A stretch of 51,877 nucleotides of DNA from Bacillota bacterium (GTDB lineage Bacteria; Bacillota; Sulfobacillia; Sulfobacillales; JAIMBI01). Positions 15,668 to 25,359 of the stretch are shown here, piece after piece. The DNA is taken from contig JAJZWS010000004.1 in NCBI GenBank assembly GCA_021846565.1, positions 1 through 51,877 of the forward strand. The letters are read 5' to 3'. The position numbers were made by a program, and so were the translations under genes. How positions within the stretch are numbered: the stretch's first letter is position 1; each line of letters begins with the position of its first letter. Under the pieces are notes generated by a model. It had not been told where the DNA came from, did no database searches, and worked only from the letters and a program-made list of their open reading frames with translations.

Positions 15668-17329
15668 TTAGGCGGTAAAGCCCGACCCCGCTGCTTCGGC
15701 GCCTTCTTGCTCCACGGCCTTCAGTGCCGCGACGCCTTCCTCGGTCTGGATCCCGCTGGCGACGGCCCAGTAGTAGAACACAATCGCCAGAACAACCACG
15801 ATGATGAGGTCCAGCGGATAGTGGATCAGTCCCGTGGCCACCTTCGAACCCGCGGGGGTATACGGCGAGCCGAACCGGGCCGAGCCGAAGTAGCTCATGC
15901 CCAGCATAAGGATCAGGTACACCACCAGCCAGAGGCCCGACCGGATGTGCTGAGCGGTCGGCTTGATGATCTGATCGGGCATGATGCTGCTAAAGATGAA
16001 GTACAGCACCAAGCCTAGCAGAATCGCCGTCAGAAGCTTCCAGTCTGTAAGCCACCCGGTCCAGTAGATGATGAGCGAGCCCATCACAAAGGCGATGGGT
16101 GCGATGATCTTCATCCCGCCCAGCCGGTACGGCCGCGGCGCATCGGGCGCGTCGCGCCGAAACACCGCCAAGGACACCGGTCCGATGATATAGGTGAACA
16201 CCGTGGCCGACGACACCACGCCCACCAGGGCTGCCCAGGACGGAAACGGCGCGAGGAAGATGAGGCCCAGAATCAGGGCCACGACCAGCGCCAAGCGCGG
16301 AATGCCGGTCTTCTCGTCCACTTTCGTGAGCGCCTTCGGGAAGTAGCGGTTGTGGGCCAAGGCGTACACCACCCGCGTGGTGCTGGCCGTGTAGATGTTG
16401 CCCGTGCCGGCGGGCGACAGAATCGCGTCCGCGTACAGCAGCACCGAGAACCACGCCAGGTTCAGCGAGATGGCCACCTGCGCAAACGGCGCCGACAGGG
16501 CCGTGGACAGCGACGACGTCCAGCCGCCGGCCTTGCTCACCAGCGCGGGCGACAGGCCGGCCGTAAACACCACCTGCAGCAGCACGTACAGCACAATGCC
16601 AATGCTGATGGCCGTGATGATCGCTCGCGGCACGTCGCGCTGCGGGTGCTTGGCCTCACCGGCCAAGTCCACCGCCTGCCGAAAGCCCAGATACGAAAAC
16701 ACGATTCCGGACGTCGCCACCGCCTGCAGAATGCCGGCCGTGCCGCCGGGAGCAAACCCGTGGGCCGAGTAATTGCCCCAGTGCAGCTTGGTGAACAACA
16801 GGAACACGATGATCGTCGCCAACGGCATGACGAATTTCACGTAGGTGACGGACGTGTTGATGCGGGCAAACAGGCGGACGCCGTAGTAGTTGATGACGAA
16901 GAAGACGACCATCAACAGGGCCGCCACCAACGTGCCGGTGCCCGTCATAAGGCCGGCCGTCGAGTTCCAGAGCGACGGGATCCAGTGCCCCGTGTATTCG
17001 ACGGTCGCCTCGGCTTCAATGGCGGGAACAGAAGCGTAGGCGATCCACGCGCCCCACCCCATGATGAAACTCACCAGACTGCCGTGTGTGTACTGCGGGT
17101 ACCGGGCAATCGCGCCGGACTCCGGCAACATGCCGCCCAGCTCGGCGTACACGAGGCCAATGAGCATGACCACAATGCCGCCGATGATCCACGAGATGAT
17201 GGCTGAAGGGCCGGCAATGCTGGACGCGATCAGCGCACCAAACAGCCAGCCCGACCCGATGATGGCGCCCAGCGACGCCATCGTGAGGTCGGTTCGGCTC
17301 ATCTCTCGTCTGAGGCCTTTGTTTACCAC
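15668..17329 (-). CDS. APC-family amino acid permease
   Basis: 553 residues with about 12 or more hydrophobic helices. The N-terminal LGAIIGSGWLFGALIAS segment is the conserved substrate/Na+-site loop of TM1 in the APC superfamily, and SYLGFRQAVDLAGEAKHPQRDVPRA is the signature of TM6-loop in bacterial amino-acid permeases. It probably imports amino acids by proton or sodium symport; the substrate cannot be named. GTG 17329 follows GGAGGG with 8-base spacing. It stands alone, flanked by a terminator hairpin and the decayed transposase. Confidence 0.88.
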   Translation of the reverse strand: MVNKGLRREMSRTDLTMASLGAIIGSGWLFGALIASSIAGPSAIISWIIGGIVVMLIGLVYAELGGMLPESGAIARYPQYTHGSLVSFIMGWGAWIAYASVPAIEAEATVEYTGHWIPSLWNSTAGLMTGTGTLVAALLMVVFFVINYYGVRLFARINTSVTYVKFVMPLATIIVFLLFTKLHWGNYSAHGFAPGGTAGILQAVATSGIVFSYLGFRQAVDLAGEAKHPQRDVPRAIITAISIGIVLYVLLQVVFTAGLSPALVSKAGGWTSSLSTALSAPFAQVAISLNLAWFSVLLYADAILSPAGTGNIYTASTTRVVYALAHNRYFPKALTKVDEKTGIPRLALVVALILGLIFLAPFPSWAALVGVVSSATVFTYIIGPVSLAVFRRDAPDAPRPYRLGGMKIIAPIAFVMGSLIIYWTGWLTDWKLLTAILLGLVLYFIFSSIMPDQIIKPTAQHIRSGLWLVVYLILMLGMSYFGSARFGSPYTPAGSKVATGLIHYPLDLIIVVVLAIVFYYWAVASGIQTEEGVAALKAVEQEGAEAAGSGFTA

Positions 17330-17699
17330 CGATAAGTCCCTCCTCCAAGTAAAAATCGCTTAGCACGAAAACGTAGTCCACGGCCCGCGCCGCCAGCCAT
17401 CCCCCACGGATGCCCGACGGTCGACCGACCCCGGCCGTCTCGAGAGCGAGACCGCGCACGGGTCGACTGCACTTCGACACCAATTCAGCCGATTCCTGCA
17501 GACCCGCCTGCCTGAACGAAAGATACGTGCCGCGTATCCGGGTATGTGTGTCTCCTGGTCCGCCCACCGCCAACCTCGGGGCCCGCGGTTTAATCACCGA
17601 TCCTGGCCCAACTTTCCGGGATTATTTGATAGTCGAGCACGGGTTAGGTCGCCGGGTCGCGAAGGAGCCGCCCGGCAGATGGCCCAGGAGGCTCCTTCA
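17330..17699. other. Gene-free stretch between permease and transposase relic
   Basis: No credible gene is seen on either strand. It should hold the leftward permease promoter and the left flank of the ISAzo13-type relic. The segment around 17600-17640 is less GC-rich than its surroundings. I could not define terminal inverted repeats. Confidence 0.5.
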
Positions 17700-18860
17700 G
17701 TGCGCTATCGGATGCGCGAGGCGGCGGCGGGCGTGTCGGCACGCTGGACGGCGGCACGGCCCCAACTCAACGAACGGACGCAGCGGTTGACGGCCGCCGC
17801 CGAGGCCCGGGCGATCGGCCGCGGTGGAGGGGCCGTCGCGCACGACGTCACCGGACTCAGCAAGGCCATCATCATCCGGGGCCGACGGGATCTGGACGCC
17901 GCCGCCGCGGGGACGCCCCCGGGCATCGTGCGGCCCCGGGGGCGGCCGCCGACGGCGGGTGGGCACCGACCCACGCTAGGCCCGGATCGGGATCAGCTGG
18001 GGCAGCCCGTGACCCGCGGCGACCCATGTCCCCCTGTGGCCCGTCAAGAGTGCCGCGGCGTTGGTGCGGGCGTTGCAGGGCCACGGACATCGGGTGAGCG
18101 CCACCACGGTGACCTCGCTCTTCACGGAACGGGGGTATCGCTTGCACGCCAATCGGAAGCGCCTGGAGGGCACCTCGCACCCCGAGCGGAGCGCCCAGTT
18201 CCAGCACATTGCCACCTAGACCACCGCCTGGCAGCAGGCCGACGTCCCCGTGATCGCCGTGGATGCGAAAAAGAATGCGCGGGTCGGCGACTTCAAGACC
18301 GCGGGCCCGCGCGACGACGTCCCATGCCACGACTTTGCGACCTTGGGGATCGGCAAGGCCTGTCCCTCCCGCGTTTATGACGTTGCTCGCCACGCGGCGT
18401 GGGTGAGCATGGGCCAAGACCACGATACGGGGCCATGCGCGGTCTACACCATTGAACGGTGGCGGTCGGAACCAGGCCAGACCCGGTACCCGGCGGCCCA
18501 CGACCTCTACCTCGTGGCCGACGGCGGCGGCAGCAATGCGGCCCGGGCCCGCCTGTGGAAGGTTGAGCTCCAACGCTGCGCCACCGCCCGCGGCCTCACG
18601 ATCCATGTGAGCCGCGGCCCTCCCGGTACCAGCAAGTGGCACTATGTCGAGCACCGGCTGTTCAGCTTCATCAGCAGGAACTGGCGGGGGCGGCCCCTCA
18701 CCACCTTCAAAACCCTTGTGGAGTGGATCGGGCACACCAAAACGCAGACGGGGCTCACGGTCTGGGCGGAGTGGGGCCAGGGCACCTATCCCACGGCATC
18801 CCCATCACCAAGGCAGAGATGGGCGCCTTGGCCCCTAAATACGATGCCGTCCGGGACAGA
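17700..18860 (+). pseudogene. Decayed ISAzo13-family transposase
   Basis: Three frames must be joined to read the protein. The first holds RPQLNERTQRL, AAAEARAIGRGG and the helix-turn-helix region. After a frameshift near 18028 come AALVRALQGHGHRVSATTV and LEGTSHPERSAQF, an in-frame TAG at 18217-18219, then VIAVDAKKN, LVADGGGSN and PPGTSKWHYVEHRLFSFI, NWRGRPL. These Asp-containing blocks match the ISAzo13 DDE core. A second shift near 18784 restores ITKAEMGAL. The GTG at 17700 has AGGAGG upstream. The C-terminus is unrecognisable, so the element is dead. Its ends were not located. Confidence 0.88.
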
Positions 18861-18942
18861 GCACCTCATGGTTGGTGGCGTTGGGCTGGGACGCCAGTTC
18901 TTGGGCGAGATCGAAAAACCCCGTCCATTCAAAGGCCACCGG

Positions 18943-19343
18943 TCAGCGCACCTCGGCAGCGTCCCGGATGACCAACGCAAAGCCGATCCCGCTGGGCCAT
19001 GGCCCGAACCGATCATACTGTCCCCGGAAAAGCGCTGACGTGCCCTCCGCGTCCTCCTCCGGGGCCATGTCAGCAAAGGCCCACACCACGAGCGTCGGGC
19101 TCCCGGCGCCCGGGGAATCTTCCAGCGTCAGCTCCGATGCCGCCGCCACGCCGTCGCCCCAGAGGGAACGCACCTGTCCGTGAAAACATTCCAGTCGCTC
19201 GACGAGATGGGCTTGCGCCTCGAGAGAGTGCCCCAAATTGTCGCAGACACCGATACGGAACTCGACGGCTCGACCCGCCCCACCGTGTCGCCAAACGCCA
19301 ACAGGTGTTCGGGGGACGCAGAGACTGCATAGGCTGTCGCCAT
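18943..19343 (-). pseudogene. Unrecognised small gene with a frameshift
   Basis: ATG 19343 has a good GAGGGGAG site and opens MATAYAVSASPEHLLAFGDT. A single frameshift near 19280 joins it to a well-formed frame (VEFRIGVCDNLGHSLEAQAHLVERL, WAFADMAPEEDAEG, ending RDAAEVR). The joined product would be about 130 residues, soluble, and fits no family I know. It starts 2 bases after the preceding broken gene, suggesting a former two-gene operon. A sequencing error is the alternative to true decay, but the neighbour is damaged as well. Confidence 0.55.
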
Positions 19344-19345
19344 GA

Positions 19346-19740
19346 CTACTCCCCTCGTGATGCGGGCGACGCATCAACCTGCACTCGTTGCACGGCAAGC
19401 ACATCACCGTTGACAACCACGGTAACCTCAAGGACCCCTTCCCGGGCCAGCTGGAGCAGCCCCTGGGCGATGACGTGAAAACTGGGCGCGTCCGGTTCAG
19501 GGGGGCAGTGATTTTCACGGGGTCGGGTGGAGCATCCAAGCTTGTCCCGCCGAAGTGAATCTCGATGGTCGCGGGTTCGTGACCTGCGACTTGAGTGATC
19601 TCGGCAAATATCCTCGGTGCGAAGAATACGGGAAACCTTGGCACGTTCACAGAGCGAAATGCCCCTGCAATGGTGGCTCTGCCCTCCCGGTCCACGCTCG
19701 CCTACTCTGCGATGAGTAGACTGCGCACCTCGTAGGTCAG
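19346..19740 (-). pseudogene. DUF6941-like protein, broken
   Basis: After AAGGAGG (8 bases upstream) a frame reads TYEVRSLLIAE, then an in-frame TAG (19702-19704), then VDREGRATIAGAFRSVNVPRFPVFFAP and EITQVAGHEPATIEIHF. A frameshift leads to PSFHVIAQGLLQLAREGVLEV and VVNGDVLAVQRVQV. This resembles the DUF6941 beta-sandwich plan (a short strand, 'G...I.G.F', 'FP', and a C-terminal V.v.l.v.g strand). The expected start codon reads CTG. Function is unknown in the family. Confidence 0.55.
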
Positions 19741-20074
19741 GGGCAATCCCTCCTTGCGCCACGGCCTGCAGCAATGCTTGTGGAGGCGCGGCCTCCGCCT
19801 GCGTCACGCGGATATGTGGCAAGCCCATCAGATCGGGGATCGCAAGTCCAACCGGCAAACATATGGAATCACAAAAACGCTAAAGTCCCGCAGCCGAAAG
19901 TGCGGCGCTCGCGCACCCCATGGACCACACGTCCGCATCATCCAGGCGGCCGACATCCTTGCCGGGTGAGGGCCGCCATACACGTTCCCGCAAGGACCCT
20001 GCGTTAGGCTGACCGCCAAGGCGTCCCCCCGACGCGGGTCGGGGGGGCGGGGGGCACAATCTTGAGTGGGGTGA
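19741..20074. other. Gene-free stretch
   Basis: No gene is supported here. Its right end carries the hairpin at 20025-20046 that follows the leftward ABC permease gene. Around 19850-19890 the sequence is locally A-rich, unlike its surroundings. Confidence 0.5.
20025..20046 (-). terminator. GC hairpin after the ABC permease gene
   Basis: Perfect 9-base stem CCCCCCGAC / GTCGGGGGG with a GCGG loop, 28 bases past the permease stop on the minus strand. No U-tract follows, so termination is inferred from position and stem strength only. Confidence 0.4.
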
Positions 20075-21232
20075 CTAAGGCTCTAGATGGGAAAATTTCC
20101 AGCTGCCCACGCCCAGAGCCACCACGGTCCAGCCGGCCAGCACCAGCGCGCCCGTGGTCAGGGTGGCGCTGCCCATCTGCAACTGATTGGCCAGCGTGCC
20201 GTCCCACGACTCCATCAGCGACAGGTGCAGCGCAGGGTCCCCAAGCAGCAGCGGGGAGTGCAGCTGCGCGAGAAACTGAGCCGACAAAATCACGGCCGCG
20301 CCGATGCCCGTGGCCAGTCCGGACGATGAAAGAAATGTGGAGACGCCCACCAGCAGGACCGCCCACACCGCAAGCGACAAACACGCCAGCACCACCGCCC
20401 ACCAATCGAAGCCGAATTGCGACAGGATGGTCACGTGGCTCGACGCGTACGTGAAGTTTTGGAGCGTGCCGCCATACTGCGCCCCGACAACCTCCGGCAC
20501 ACTCGGCGATCCAACCCCCATCATCAGGCCCCCCAGGACAAAAAACCCGATGGCGGCCCCCACCACCAGACCCCACGTCGTGAGCACCACGGCGACGGCT
20601 TTGCCCATAAAGGTCTGCACGCGATTGCCCGCATGCAAAAACATCAGCGGGATGGTGGCCCCCTGGCGCTCGCCCGCCACGTTGTCGACCGCCACCAGCA
20701 GCACCAAAAAGCCCAGTGCGATGACCCCGGCGCCGCCCAGCACGATTCCAGGCAGCAGCCAGCCGCCATCCGTGCGGCTCGACATCGTGCGGATGTTGTG
20801 CGCGAGGTCGTACTGATCGGTTTGAATAGCCACCTCGATCACGTAGCGGCTGGTTCCGTGCAACTGGGCGAGCGCGGACCGGTTGGACGCCAGGTTGGCC
20901 TGCACGGACACCCCCTGAGCGTTCAACTGGTTCAGTTGCTGCTGCATCTGGACCAATTGGATCTGGTCCTGCACTCGGGCTTTGCCGGTCGCGTGGGCCA
21001 TTTGGGCCTTCAGCTGCCCGATGTTCAGCGCCAGAGCCCCCGCCTGCACCTGAGCGGACCGCGCCAGCTGGGAAGCCGTGTTGGCGGCAAACAGGGTGCC
21101 CACCACCACCATGGCCGCGAGGCCCAACACCAGCACCCAGCGCTTGCGCGCCCACAGCTTCACCCATTCGTTTTTGACCACCGCCCAAAGCGGGGCCCGC
21201 AATTCACCCACTGGTCCAGGGTTGCTCGTCAT
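20075..21232 (-). CDS. ABC-2 type transporter permease
   Basis: 385 residues. TM1 (about 31-50, WVLVLGLAAMVVVGTLFA) is followed by a roughly 120-residue extracytoplasmic segment with a Gln/Leu-rich coiled-coil-like stretch (LKAQMAHATG.. QLVQMQQQLNQLNAQ). Five further helices follow from about residue 150. The single TM, large loop, then TM bundle layout matches ABC-2 permeases for drug or peptide efflux. It pairs with the ATPase gene just upstream, overlapping it by ATGA (21229-21232). Substrate unknown; the coiled-coil loop suggests an outside partner or large substrate. Confidence 0.85.
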   Translation of the reverse strand: MTSNPGPVGELRAPLWAVVKNEWVKLWARKRWVLVLGLAAMVVVGTLFAANTASQLARSAQVQAGALALNIGQLKAQMAHATGKARVQDQIQLVQMQQQLNQLNAQGVSVQANLASNRSALAQLHGTSRYVIEVAIQTDQYDLAHNIRTMSSRTDGGWLLPGIVLGGAGVIALGFLVLLVAVDNVAGERQGATIPLMFLHAGNRVQTFMGKAVAVVLTTWGLVVGAAIGFFVLGGLMMGVGSPSVPEVVGAQYGGTLQNFTYASSHVTILSQFGFDWWAVVLACLSLAVWAVLLVGVSTFLSSSGLATGIGAAVILSAQFLAQLHSPLLLGDPALHLSLMESWDGTLANQLQMGSATLTTGALVLAGWTVVALGVGSWKFSHLEP

Positions 21233-22188
21233 GCTCCGGCTCCTTCATGCACCAAATCCTCGGGCGCCGGCAACCCGCCGGCGGCGTCGGCCGTCATCTC
21301 CAGGTACCGCTGCTCCAGGGTGGGATGCTCGGCGCTCACGCCGTAGACGTCAAGCCCCGCCCCCACCAGCAGTCGCACCGCTTCCGGCACCTTTTCAGGT
21401 GCCAACAAGGGCACCACCACGTCGCCCCCCTCGACGAACACGGCCGGCGACAGCGGGGCCAGCACCTCCGTGCCGCGCGCGGCCCCCGCCGCGAGCCGCA
21501 CGCGCAGCTCGACGGCGGCGGTGCTCTCATGCACCAGACTGTGCTGGCCGATAAGCCGGCCCTTGTCAATCAGGACGACCCGGTCGCAGAGCTGCTCCAC
21601 TTCGCCCAGGAGATGGCTGGAGAGAATAATCGTCACGCCACTGGCCCGCATGGCCAACAGGCGATCCCTCAAATCTTTGATGGCCACCGGGTCCAAGCCG
21701 TTCATCGGCTCGTCCAGGATGAGGACCGACGGCGATTGCAGCAGCGAGAGCCCCAGCGCCAACCGCTGGCGCATCCCGAGCGAGTAGCCGCGCACGCGGC
21801 GGCGGCCCGCCTCTCTCAAGCCCACGGTGTCCAGGACCGCCAGCACCTCGGGCGGGCTAGTGGGCAGTCCTCGGAGCCGCGCCACCTGCTGCAGGTTCTG
21901 AATCCCGGTGAGATAGGGGTAGAACCGCGCCTCTTCGATGATGGTCCCCACGGGTGCCAGAGCGCGCTCCCGCTCGCGCCGGATAGAGTGGCCGTGAATC
22001 AGGACGTCGCCCTGGTTGGGGGCGGCCAGTCCCAGAATCATGCGCATCGTGGTAGTTTTGCCGGCCCCGTTCGGCCCCAACAGACCCAGGATTTCCCCCG
22101 GTGCTACATCAAAGCTAACATTGTCCACCGCCAGCACCTGGCGATAGCGCTTCGTGACCCCCGCCACCCTGATGGCTGGTGCATCCAT
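21229..22188 (-). CDS. ABC transporter ATP-binding protein (ABC-2/CcmA type)
   Basis: 319 residues from ATG 22188. Walker A GPNGAGKTTT, Q-loop TIIEEARFYPYLTG, signature YSLGMRQRLALG, Walker B SVLILDEPMNGLDP and the H-loop SSHLLGE are all intact. A C-terminal domain of about 90 residues follows, as in BcrA/NatA-type exporters. It powers the permease encoded next. In-frame ATG 22236 and further upstream codons could extend it, but the ABC domain begins naturally after MDAPAIRVAGVTKRY. Confidence 0.9.
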   Translation of the reverse strand: MDAPAIRVAGVTKRYRQVLAVDNVSFDVAPGEILGLLGPNGAGKTTTMRMILGLAAPNQGDVLIHGHSIRRERERALAPVGTIIEEARFYPYLTGIQNLQQVARLRGLPTSPPEVLAVLDTVGLREAGRRRVRGYSLGMRQRLALGLSLLQSPSVLILDEPMNGLDPVAIKDLRDRLLAMRASGVTIILSSHLLGEVEQLCDRVVLIDKGRLIGQHSLVHESTAAVELRVRLAAGAARGTEVLAPLSPAVFVEGGDVVVPLLAPEKVPEAVRLLVGAGLDVYGVSAEHPTLEQRYLEMTADAAGGLPAPEDLVHEGAGA

Positions 22189-22413
22189 TTCCTGCTTGGC
22201 TCCCCTCGTATCCGCGTACGGGTTTCGATTCGGCATGCCCCCAGCATTTCCTGTCGGATCGCGTCCCGAATCCCAGGAAAACTGCTGGAAACGCGCGCCA
22301 CCATGCATCACGATGATGCCTGTGCCGACGACTCCGGGCCCCTCTGTCAAGACGCCCCGCTCCCTCGGGTGGTTTTGCGGGCGCCAGCGGGCGGAGGACG
22401 TGCCCGGCCGCCA

Positions 22414-22451
22414 CGCGGACGCCCCCCGACAACAGCCGGGGGGCGTCCGCG
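22414..22451. repeat. 15-bp inverted repeat
   Basis: CGCGGACGCCCCCCG and its exact complement are separated by 8 bases, 20 bases after the aldo/keto reductase stop on the minus strand and between two leftward genes. There is no T-run on either side, so it is a U-less terminator or RNA-stability hairpin candidate. Confidence 0.6.
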
Positions 22452-22470
22452 CGAAGGGTCCCGGGCTTGT

Positions 22471-23451
22471 TTAAAGCCGCGCTTCCGAGAATCGCTCTAC
22501 CAGAAAGGGTGCCGACAGCTCGCTCAGGCGCCGCGTGACTTCATCGGTCCACGGCACGTTGACGGCGGCCGCGTTGTCCCGCACCTGCTCGGCGCGGGTC
22601 GCACCGGCGATGGCACTGCCCACGACCGGCTGGTGAATCAGCCAGGCCAGGGCCAGCTGCGACGGCGTGACCGACAGTTCCTGGGCCAGCGCTGTGAGGC
22701 CGGCCGCCAGATCCATGCGCGCCCGGTCCTTTTGCAGGCGCTCCCCAAAGCGCGGCGTGGTGGCCGCCCGGGATCCCGGTGGTGGAGCCTCGCCGACGCG
22801 GTACTTGCCTGTGAGCACGCCCCCCGCCAGGGGAAAGTAGGCAATGAGTCCCACCCCCTGATCCAGGCAGCAGGGGATGAGCTCCGCCTCGGGCACCCGG
22901 TCCGCCAGCGAATACGAGGGTTGCACGCTGATAAACCGCGTGAGCTTCTCCCGCTCGGCCACGCCTTGGGCCTTCATGAGTTCCCAGGCGCGATAGTTGG
23001 AGGCGCCAACGTAGCGGACCTTGCCTGACCGCACCAAGTCGTCCAGCGTGCGCAGAGTTTCCTCCAGTGGAGTTGCGGCGTCAAACGTATGTACCTGGTA
23101 CAGGTCTATGTAGTCGGTCTTGAGCCGTCTGAGGCTCTGGTCCACCTGGGCCATGAGGTGGAGTCGGCCCGTCCCCCGATCGTTCGGCCCCTGTCCCGCC
23201 GGCAAACCCCCTTTGGTTGCCAGCAACACCTCGTGGCGCCGGCTGCCCAAGATCTGGCCGATCAACGTTTCGGAGCGACCGCCACTATAAACGTCAGCGG
23301 TGTCAATCAACGTGATGCCCTGATCCATCGCTTCGGCCAACACCTCACGCGTGGCGTCCTCGGACGCCCGACTGCCAAAGGCGTTAGTACCCAGTCCCAC
23401 CACCGAAACCTTGAGTCCGCTGGCGCCGAGACGCCGATACTCCATCGCCAC
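22471..23451 (-). CDS. Aldo/keto reductase
   Basis: 326 residues of the (beta/alpha)8 AKR fold. It starts MEYRRLGASGLKVSVVGLGTNAFG, with catalytic Asp and Tyr in LIDTADVYSGG, Lys in EVLLATKGG, His in DLYQVHTFD and the NADPH-binding SAIAGATRAEQV near the end. It probably reduces aldehydes or ketones with NADPH; the closest recognised type is the voltage-gated potassium-channel-beta/YajO/YghZ-like group. GTG 23451 sits 6 bases after GGAGGG and is preferred; ATG 23445 is the conventional alternative. Confidence 0.9.
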   Translation of the reverse strand: MAMEYRRLGASGLKVSVVGLGTNAFGSRASEDATREVLAEAMDQGITLIDTADVYSGGRSETLIGQILGSRRHEVLLATKGGLPAGQGPNDRGTGRLHLMAQVDQSLRRLKTDYIDLYQVHTFDAATPLEETLRTLDDLVRSGKVRYVGASNYRAWELMKAQGVAEREKLTRFISVQPSYSLADRVPEAELIPCCLDQGVGLIAYFPLAGGVLTGKYRVGEAPPPGSRAATTPRFGERLQKDRARMDLAAGLTALAQELSVTPSQLALAWLIHQPVVGSAIAGATRAEQVRDNAAAVNVPWTDEVTRRLSELSAPFLVERFSEARL

Positions 23452-24076
23452 GGGGATCCCTCCCTGCTTTCCGGGATGCAAACCCGCACCCCGGCTGCGG
23501 CGCCAGATTGAAGGAACTTGGGCCGCCCCCATACCATACCGCACCCCCGGCCCGACACGCCCACCGACCGACGCCGATCGCCCGGTCGCGCAGCCGTTGA
23601 CGACGTCAGCGATACCGTGCCCGCGGGGCTCCCGCCGGCATCGCGGAATCGGTCCCGTTCCATGGCGTAGAACCGCCGCGCGGCATCACGCTCGGGCTAT
23701 CCAACGGCGTGCGGTGTGGCGGAGCCGGTGACAGGGTTGCCGCAGGCCCCGTGCGCTGCACGCTCGTAGGGTGTGAGCGTTGTGATGACAACGACTCCTC
23801 GCAGACCGTCATCTTCGGGGAACCCGACGCCTCAGGCCATGGGCCTTCCGAGGCTCGGGTCCGTCCCCGATAGGCGGGAAGCAGAAGGCCGCTTTTGACG
23901 GGACACTGCCCATCAGCTTCCCCGCACGCGCCCCCGGGTCGGTCGGAGCCAGTCCTGGTCGCGGCGTCGACGCTTTTGGACCACCGCCACCGCTCGCCGT
24001 GGACCGCGCAGGTGGCGCGGGCACCCTCTCCTGGGGTCCTGCCCACTGCGGGCGGTCACGGCTCTCCGCCCATCCG
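23452..24076. other. 625-base stretch with no recognisable gene
   Basis: Long open frames exist on both strands but have Arg/Pro/Ser-rich, shadow-like composition and no recognisable motif or suitable ribosome binding site. It may be a degraded gene, but I cannot identify one. Confidence 0.5.
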
Positions 24077-25042
24077 TCACGGCACCAGCAGGAGCTTGCC
24101 GCGGGCATCGCCCGATTCCAGCCTCCGATGAGCGTCAGATGCTCGATCCAGGGAATATATCTTGTCGACCACTGGTTCCCAGGTGCCCGCCATCACGCCG
24201 TCGAACACGGCGCAAGCGGCCGCCCGCAGTTCCTCGGGGTCAAGGTAGTGCGCCAGCACCGGTCGGATCACCGTCAGAGACCCCCGCTGACCGAGGGTGG
24301 AAATGTCCACGTTCGGAAGAGGACCCCCGGCCTGCCCGAAGCTCACCACGGTGCCCCTCAGCGTTACGGCAGACAAGCTCATGTCCCACGTCGGTCCACC
24401 AACGCCGTCATACACCACGTCAACGCCCCGCCCGTCAGTCCACTCCCGCACAGCCTTGGACAGGTTCGTGGCCTGGGTTAGGGCCGTGACCTCCGCACCG
24501 GCCGCCTCCGCGGCCGCCAGTTTGCGGGCGTCGTCGGCGGTGCCCAAGACGTGGGCCCCCTGAGCTCGACTCATCTGAACCAAGAGACGTCCGACCCCCG
24601 TACCGGCGGCGTGCACCAACACATGCTGGCCGGCACGGATCGGGTAGACCGCTGTCGTCCACTCCCACGCCGTGACACCTTGAAACAAGATTGCCGCTGC
24701 CACACGCATGGAGAGATGGGGCGATACAGGGACCAGCCGTCCTTCGGGCACGATGGAATATTCCGCATACGCGCCCGGTACCAGGAGCCAAGCGACCCGA
24801 TCCCCCGGAGCGACGAGTCGGACGGCGGATCCGACTTCTGTGACGGTGCCGGCCGCTTCTTGGCCGGGTGTGAAGGGCAACGAAACGGGATAGGCGCCAC
24901 TGCGCTGATAAACGTCCAGGTAGTTGATGCCCGCCGCTTCCATCCGGACCAATACTTCGTCGGCAGCGGGCTTGGGCATGGGGGTCTCTTGCGCCACCAA
25001 CACGTCAGGCGCGCCAAACTGATGCAGTCGTATAGATCGCAT
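24077..25042 (-). CDS. Zinc-independent quinone oxidoreductase (MDR family)
   Basis: 321 residues. The GroES-like N-terminal half has GAPDVL, VRMEAAGINYLDVYQRSG and PFTPGQEAAGTVTEVG; the Rossmann half has VLVHAAGTGVGRLLVQM and DVVYDGVGGPTW. The zinc-ligand cysteines of alcohol dehydrogenases are absent, as expected for QOR/zeta-crystallin-like NADPH:quinone reductases. The gene is read from a strong MerR-type promoter (25099-25130) and lies divergent from a merR gene, so it is probably induced by electrophiles or quinones. Confidence 0.9.
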   Translation of the reverse strand: MRSIRLHQFGAPDVLVAQETPMPKPAADEVLVRMEAAGINYLDVYQRSGAYPVSLPFTPGQEAAGTVTEVGSAVRLVAPGDRVAWLLVPGAYAEYSIVPEGRLVPVSPHLSMRVAAAILFQGVTAWEWTTAVYPIRAGQHVLVHAAGTGVGRLLVQMSRAQGAHVLGTADDARKLAAAEAAGAEVTALTQATNLSKAVREWTDGRGVDVVYDGVGGPTWDMSLSAVTLRGTVVSFGQAGGPLPNVDISTLGQRGSLTVIRPVLAHYLDPEELRAAACAVFDGVMAGTWEPVVDKIYSLDRASDAHRRLESGDARGKLLLVP

Positions 25043-25098
25043 GGGTCACCAAGCTTTCTTGACAAGATACGCCATTGCTGACTCGGCGTTCGTGGCGT

Positions 25099-25130
25099 AG
25101 GGTAAACCTTGACGCTAGCGTTAAGGTCAA
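25099..25130 (-). promoter_or_regulatory. MerR-type promoter/operator for the quinone oxidoreductase gene
   Basis: On the minus strand, -35 TTGACC (25130-25125) and -10 TTACCC or TACCCT (from 25105 or 25104) are separated by 19-20 bases. The spacer carries the near-perfect palindrome CCTTAACGCTAGCGTCAAGG (plus coordinates 25107-25126, one mismatch between arms). An overlong spacer filled by a palindrome is the hallmark of promoters activated by MerR-family proteins. The neighbouring merR product is the obvious ligand. Confidence 0.85.
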
Positions 25131-25359
25131 GGGGTTAGACGCGATGACAGCATGGTCGTTTTCGCCCGGCTCAAACCACCAGGGGAGGTGAGGCGCGGAG
25201 CCGACCTGCGAGGCCGTCGACTTCCCTTGGGCGGAAGTTTGGCGGGATCGCCATCCGGGATCCGATCACAGGTGCTGTGCGGGCGAACCGATGGAGAACA
25301 GCCTCGTGCCGCAGCGATCCGGCAGGGTGTCGAGACTGGGATCGAAGGGAGAGGTGACG

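Noticed and set aside
20417-22104. Long plus-strand frames opposite the ABC exporter genes
   Set aside because: Histidine/Gln/Arg-rich antisense shadows; the minus-strand ABC motifs are complete.
23606-24108. Minus-strand frames in the gap between the aldo/keto reductase and quinone oxidoreductase
   Set aside because: No start with a ribosome site, no recognisable domain, and shadow-like composition in all frames.
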